A stretch of DNA of 29,967 nt from JAEKLB01 sp050249235 (lineage in GTDB: Bacteria; Actinomycetota; Acidimicrobiia; Acidimicrobiales; CADCSY01), in assembly GCA_050249235.1 (NCBI GenBank), contig JBFWQW010000027.1:1-29967 (forward strand), read 5' to 3'. The notes below the pieces were generated by a model. That model had not been told where the DNA came from. It saw only the letters and a list, made by a program, of their open reading frames with translations, and made no database searches. A program made the translations under genes and the position numbers. This document shows positions 27,472 through 29,967 of this stretch, piece by piece (the stretch's first letter is position 1; each line of letters opens with the position of its first letter).

Positions 27472-29934
27472 TTGGCAGCCAAGATCCGGGTCTACGAGCT
27501 TGCTCGTGAGCTCGGCCTCACCAACAAAGAGACGCTCGATCTCTGCATCGGCCTCGGGATCCAGGCCCGCAGCCACTCGTCGAGCATCGAGGATGCGCAA
27601 GCCGACCGCGTCAGGCGGAAGGCCGACCGCGAGGGCCTCCGCCGCGACCGCCAGCCCGACGAGGACGGCGACGCCGGGACCGCCCCGGCCCCCGCCGCCA
27701 CCGACGCGCCGCCGGCTGCACCGGGCGAGTCCCGGCCGAGCCGCGAGCCCGCCGCCGCTCCGCCCACCCCCGAACCGCTCGAGCCGCCGGCCCCGCCCGC
27801 GCCCGCGCCCCGGGTGATCACCAGCGGCAAGGCCAGCGAGCAGCCGGACCTCGAGCCCCGCCCGGAGCGGGCGCCGATCCGCTCGGCACCCCCGCCGCCC
27901 CGCCCGCCGGCCCCGCCGGCGCCGCCCTCGCCGCCGGTCGCGCCGCCGATGGCTCCCGCCGCCCGGGCCGTCCCCGACGCCCGTCCCGGCCCGCCCCCCG
28001 GCGCCACCCCGTCCGCCCCGCCCGCGGCCCCGCCGCCGGCGCCCTCGGCCGATCCCGTCGCGCCGGCCGCCAGCGCCGCGCCCCCCGCTCCGCCCGGCCG
28101 TCCGCCGGCGCCGCCCGCCAACGTGCTGCGGGCCCCCGGTGGCCGCCCGACGGCGCCGCCTCCCGGCGGGCCGCCCCGCTCCTCGACCGGCAAGCCCATC
28201 CCGCCGCCTCCCGGGCCGCCCCGCTCGGCCACCGGCAAGCCCATCCCGCCGCCGCCCGGCCAGCGGGTGCCCGGCGCCACCCGTCCGGCCAGCGCGCCCG
28301 GCAGCCGCCCCGGCGGCCCCGGTGCCCGCCCGGGCGGCTTCGGCGGTGCCGGTGCTCGTCCCGGCGGCCCGCCCCCGCTGCGTCCCGGCCAGGTGCCGGG
28401 CGCGGGTGGCCGTCCCGGCGGCCCCGGTGGCCGTCCCGGCGGCCCCGGTGGTCCCCGCCGTCCCCGCCGTGGCGGCGGGCGCCGGCGCCGGAACCGCGAG
28501 GAGCTGCTCCCGCAGGGGATGCCCACCTACACCTCGGCCAACGCGCCGGTGCCCGAGGGCACCGTCGTCATCGAGCGGGGTGCGTCGGCCAAGGACCTCG
28601 GGCCCAAGCTCAACCGGTCGGCCGCCGACGTGGTGCGCTTCCTTCTCCAGCAGGGCGAGATGGTCACGGCCAACCAGACCCTGTCCGACGACATGATCGA
28701 GCTGTTCGCGGCGGAGGTCGGTGCCGAGATCCGCCTCGTCGACCCCGGCGAGGAGCAGGAGGTCGAGCTCGTCCAGCTGCTCGACGTGCTCGACGCCGAG
28801 GACGAGGACGAGACCCGGCTGCGCCCCCGCCCACCGGTGATCACCGTGATGGGCCACGTCGACCACGGCAAGACGCTGCTGCTCGACCGCATCCGCTCGA
28901 CCAACGTGGTGGCCGGCGAGGCCGGTGGCATCACCCAGCACATCGGCGCCTACCAGGTGGAGAAGGACGGGCACCTGCTCACGTTCCTCGACACCCCCGG
29001 CCACGAGGCCTTCACCGCCATGCGGGCCCGGGGCGCCGACGCCACCGACATCGTGATCCTCGTGGTCGCCGCCGACGACGGCGTGATGCCAACCACCCTC
29101 GAGGCCCTGGCCCACGCCCGGGCCGCCGAGGTGCCGATCATCGTCGCCATCAACAAGGTCGACCGCGAGAACGCCGACCCGAACCGGGTCATGCAGCAGC
29201 TCTCCGAGCAGGGCCTCGTGCCCGAGCAGTGGGGCGGCGACACGATCATGGTGGAGATCTCGGCCCTCCAGGACCTGGGCATCGACGACCTCCTCGAGCA
29301 GCTGGTCGTCGTGGCCGAGCTCGAGGAGCTCCGGGCCAACCCCGACGGCCGGGCCTACGGCGTCGTGCTCGAGTCGAACCTCGACACCGGCCGGGGCCCC
29401 ATGGCCACCGTGCTGGTGCAGCGGGGCAACCTCAAGGTGGGCGACCCGATGGTGGCCGGTCCGGCCTGGGGCCGGGTGCGGGCCCTCGTCGACGACAAGG
29501 GCGAGCAGATCAAGGAGGCCGGCCCCTCGATGCCCGTGCAGGTGCTCGGCCTCTCCGAGGTCTGCACCGCCGGCGACGACTTCGTCGTGGCCCCCGACGA
29601 CAAGACCGCCCGCAAGGTGGGCGAGCGCCGGGCCCAGTACGCCGCCATCCGCGACCGGGCCGCCGATGCCTCGCCGATCAAGGCCGGCGTCCGCCTCGAG
29701 GACATCTTCGAGCAGATCCAGAAGGGCGAGGCGGCCACGCTCAACCTCGTCCTGAAGGCCGACGTGACGGGCTCGCTCGAGGCGCTCACCGAGTCGCTGC
29801 GCAAGCTCGAGCGGGACGAGGTCCGGATCGCCTTCGTGCACCGCGCCGTCGGCGGCATCACCGAGAACGACGTCCAGCTGGCCGCCACCACGGGGGCCAC
29901 CATCATCGGCTTCAACGTGCGGCCCGACCGCTAG
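27472..29934 (+). CDS. infB: Translation initiation factor IF-2, interrupted by an in-frame TAG; C-terminal domain beyond the window
   Basis: 820 codons are visible. TTG 27472 gives the IF-2 N-terminus AAKIRVYELARELGLTNKETLDL. Residues about 60-345 are Pro/Ala/Gly-rich, with two 15-residue repeats (PPRS-S/A-TGKPIPPPPG, 234-263) and a basic RRGGGRRRRNRE end. The second IF2N domain follows, then the GTPase: GHVDHGKT (461-468), FLDTPGHEAFT, INKVD. Domain C1 ends IIGFNVRPDR, and at that point TAG (29932-29934) stops the frame. The bases after it, still in frame, read SRELADLEGVE, which is what IF-2 has there. So the C2 domain that binds fMet-tRNA would be missing. A true nonsense mutation or a base error is likelier than a natural end. 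It follows ylxR after 8 nt. Confidence 0.93.
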   Translation: MAAKIRVYELARELGLTNKETLDLCIGLGIQARSHSSSIEDAQADRVRRKADREGLRRDRQPDEDGDAGTAPAPAATDAPPAAPGESRPSREPAAAPPTPEPLEPPAPPAPAPRVITSGKASEQPDLEPRPERAPIRSAPPPPRPPAPPAPPSPPVAPPMAPAARAVPDARPGPPPGATPSAPPAAPPPAPSADPVAPAASAAPPAPPGRPPAPPANVLRAPGGRPTAPPPGGPPRSSTGKPIPPPPGPPRSATGKPIPPPPGQRVPGATRPASAPGSRPGGPGARPGGFGGAGARPGGPPPLRPGQVPGAGGRPGGPGGRPGGPGGPRRPRRGGGRRRRNREELLPQGMPTYTSANAPVPEGTVVIERGASAKDLGPKLNRSAADVVRFLLQQGEMVTANQTLSDDMIELFAAEVGAEIRLVDPGEEQEVELVQLLDVLDAEDEDETRLRPRPPVITVMGHVDHGKTLLLDRIRSTNVVAGEAGGITQHIGAYQVEKDGHLLTFLDTPGHEAFTAMRARGADATDIVILVVAADDGVMPTTLEALAHARAAEVPIIVAINKVDRENADPNRVMQQLSEQGLVPEQWGGDTIMVEISALQDLGIDDLLEQLVVVAELEELRANPDGRAYGVVLESNLDTGRGPMATVLVQRGNLKVGDPMVAGPAWGRVRALVDDKGEQIKEAGPSMPVQVLGLSEVCTAGDDFVVAPDDKTARKVGERRAQYAAIRDRAADASPIKAGVRLEDIFEQIQKGEAATLNLVLKADVTGSLEALTESLRKLERDEVRIAFVHRAVGGITENDVQLAATTGATIIGFNVRPDR
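28171..28260 (+). repeat. 45-bp tandem repeat inside infB
   Basis: Two adjacent units (28171-28215 and 28216-28260) encode PPRSSTGKPIPPPPG and PPRSATGKPIPPPPG. They lie in the disordered linker of IF-2, so length change there should be tolerated. Confidence 0.85.
28405..28446 (+). repeat. 21-bp tandem repeat inside infB
   Basis: Two identical 21-bp units beginning GGTGGCCGTCCCGGCGG start at 28405 and 28426 and encode GGRPGGP twice; a degenerate third copy follows at 28447 and leads into the Arg-rich stretch. It is part of the Gly/Arg/Pro-rich linker of IF-2. Confidence 0.8.
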
Positions 29935-29967
29935 TCCCGGGAGCTGGCCGACCTCGAGGGCGTCGAG

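Noticed and set aside
28405..28470. Regularly repeated units in infB considered as a CRISPR-like array
   Set aside because: Units are directly adjacent with no spacers and code for Gly/Pro/Arg repeats in frame.
26989..29841. Open frame of 950 codons on the minus strand opposite infB, and similar long antisense frames elsewhere
   Set aside because: Very high GC makes stops rare in the shadow frames. The translations are low-complexity Gly/Arg/His/Asp mirrors of the real genes, with no domain and no start signal.
29932..29934. Global reassignment of TAG to an amino acid as the explanation for the infB stop
   Set aside because: At least nine other genes in the window end in TAG, several immediately followed by the next start codon, so TAG works as a stop here.

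Overview
The window is about 30 kb of very GC-rich, densely packed bacterial chromosome. It reads as an actinobacterial core-genome segment, and perhaps the class Acidimicrobiia. The support is gene order: mec-cysO-cysM ... murI-MBL-rph-rdgB (the order of Mycobacterium tuberculosis Rv1334-Rv1341), then xerC-whiG-rpsB-tsf-pyrH-frr-cdsA-dxr-rip-ispG-proS-rimP-nusA-ylxR-infB (the order familiar from Streptomyces). GTG and TTG starts are frequent and many genes overlap by 1-4 nt. The class-level placement is inference only.

Layout. 1-1915 (+): the 3' end of a MocR/aminotransferase-type gene and an FGLLP-motif multi-pass membrane protein. 2050-3607 (-): a trans-translation block of smpB, a LURP-one/scramblase-like gene and ssrA (tmRNA, tag GNQTTANQRVALAA). 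3632-5469 (+): mec, cysO and cysM, the sulfur-carrier cysteine pathway. 5554-8580 (+): an ABC-2 exporter pair and an FAD-dependent reductase, which sit where mycobacteria carry a rhomboid-type gene. 8577-11560 (+): murI, an Rv1339-like metallo-beta-lactamase-fold protein, rph and rdgB. 11605-15106 (+): xerC, whiG and a secreted degenerate LytM-lipase fusion. 15330-18552 (+): rpsB, tsf, pyrH and frr (translation and UMP kinase). 18601-23687 (+): cdsA, dxr, site-2 protease and ispG (lipid and isoprenoid precursors, envelope signalling). 23792-29934 (+): proS, then rimP-nusA-ylxR-infB behind an intrinsic-terminator attenuator.

Regulation. Six genes have a TANNNT -10-like hexamer only 6-9 nt upstream of the start codon, as expected for leaderless transcripts. 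At smpB/mec the two divergent hexamers share two bases. rpsB and rimP instead have long leaders with strong hairpins, and proS is preceded by four mutually complementary arms.

Points most worth a second look: (1) infB is stopped by an in-frame TAG at 29932-29934, although the sequence after it continues to read as IF-2; (2) CysO ends in Gly-Gly-Ala, so it needs trimming before use, and its JAMM peptidase is next door; (3) a LytM domain that has lost most catalytic residues is fused to a lipase-like domain beside whiG; (4) RNA-switch candidates precede proS, rimP and rpsB. I found no CRISPR array, transposon, prophage or defence system. Apart from the ABC/reductase insertion and the membrane proteins, this is housekeeping sequence.
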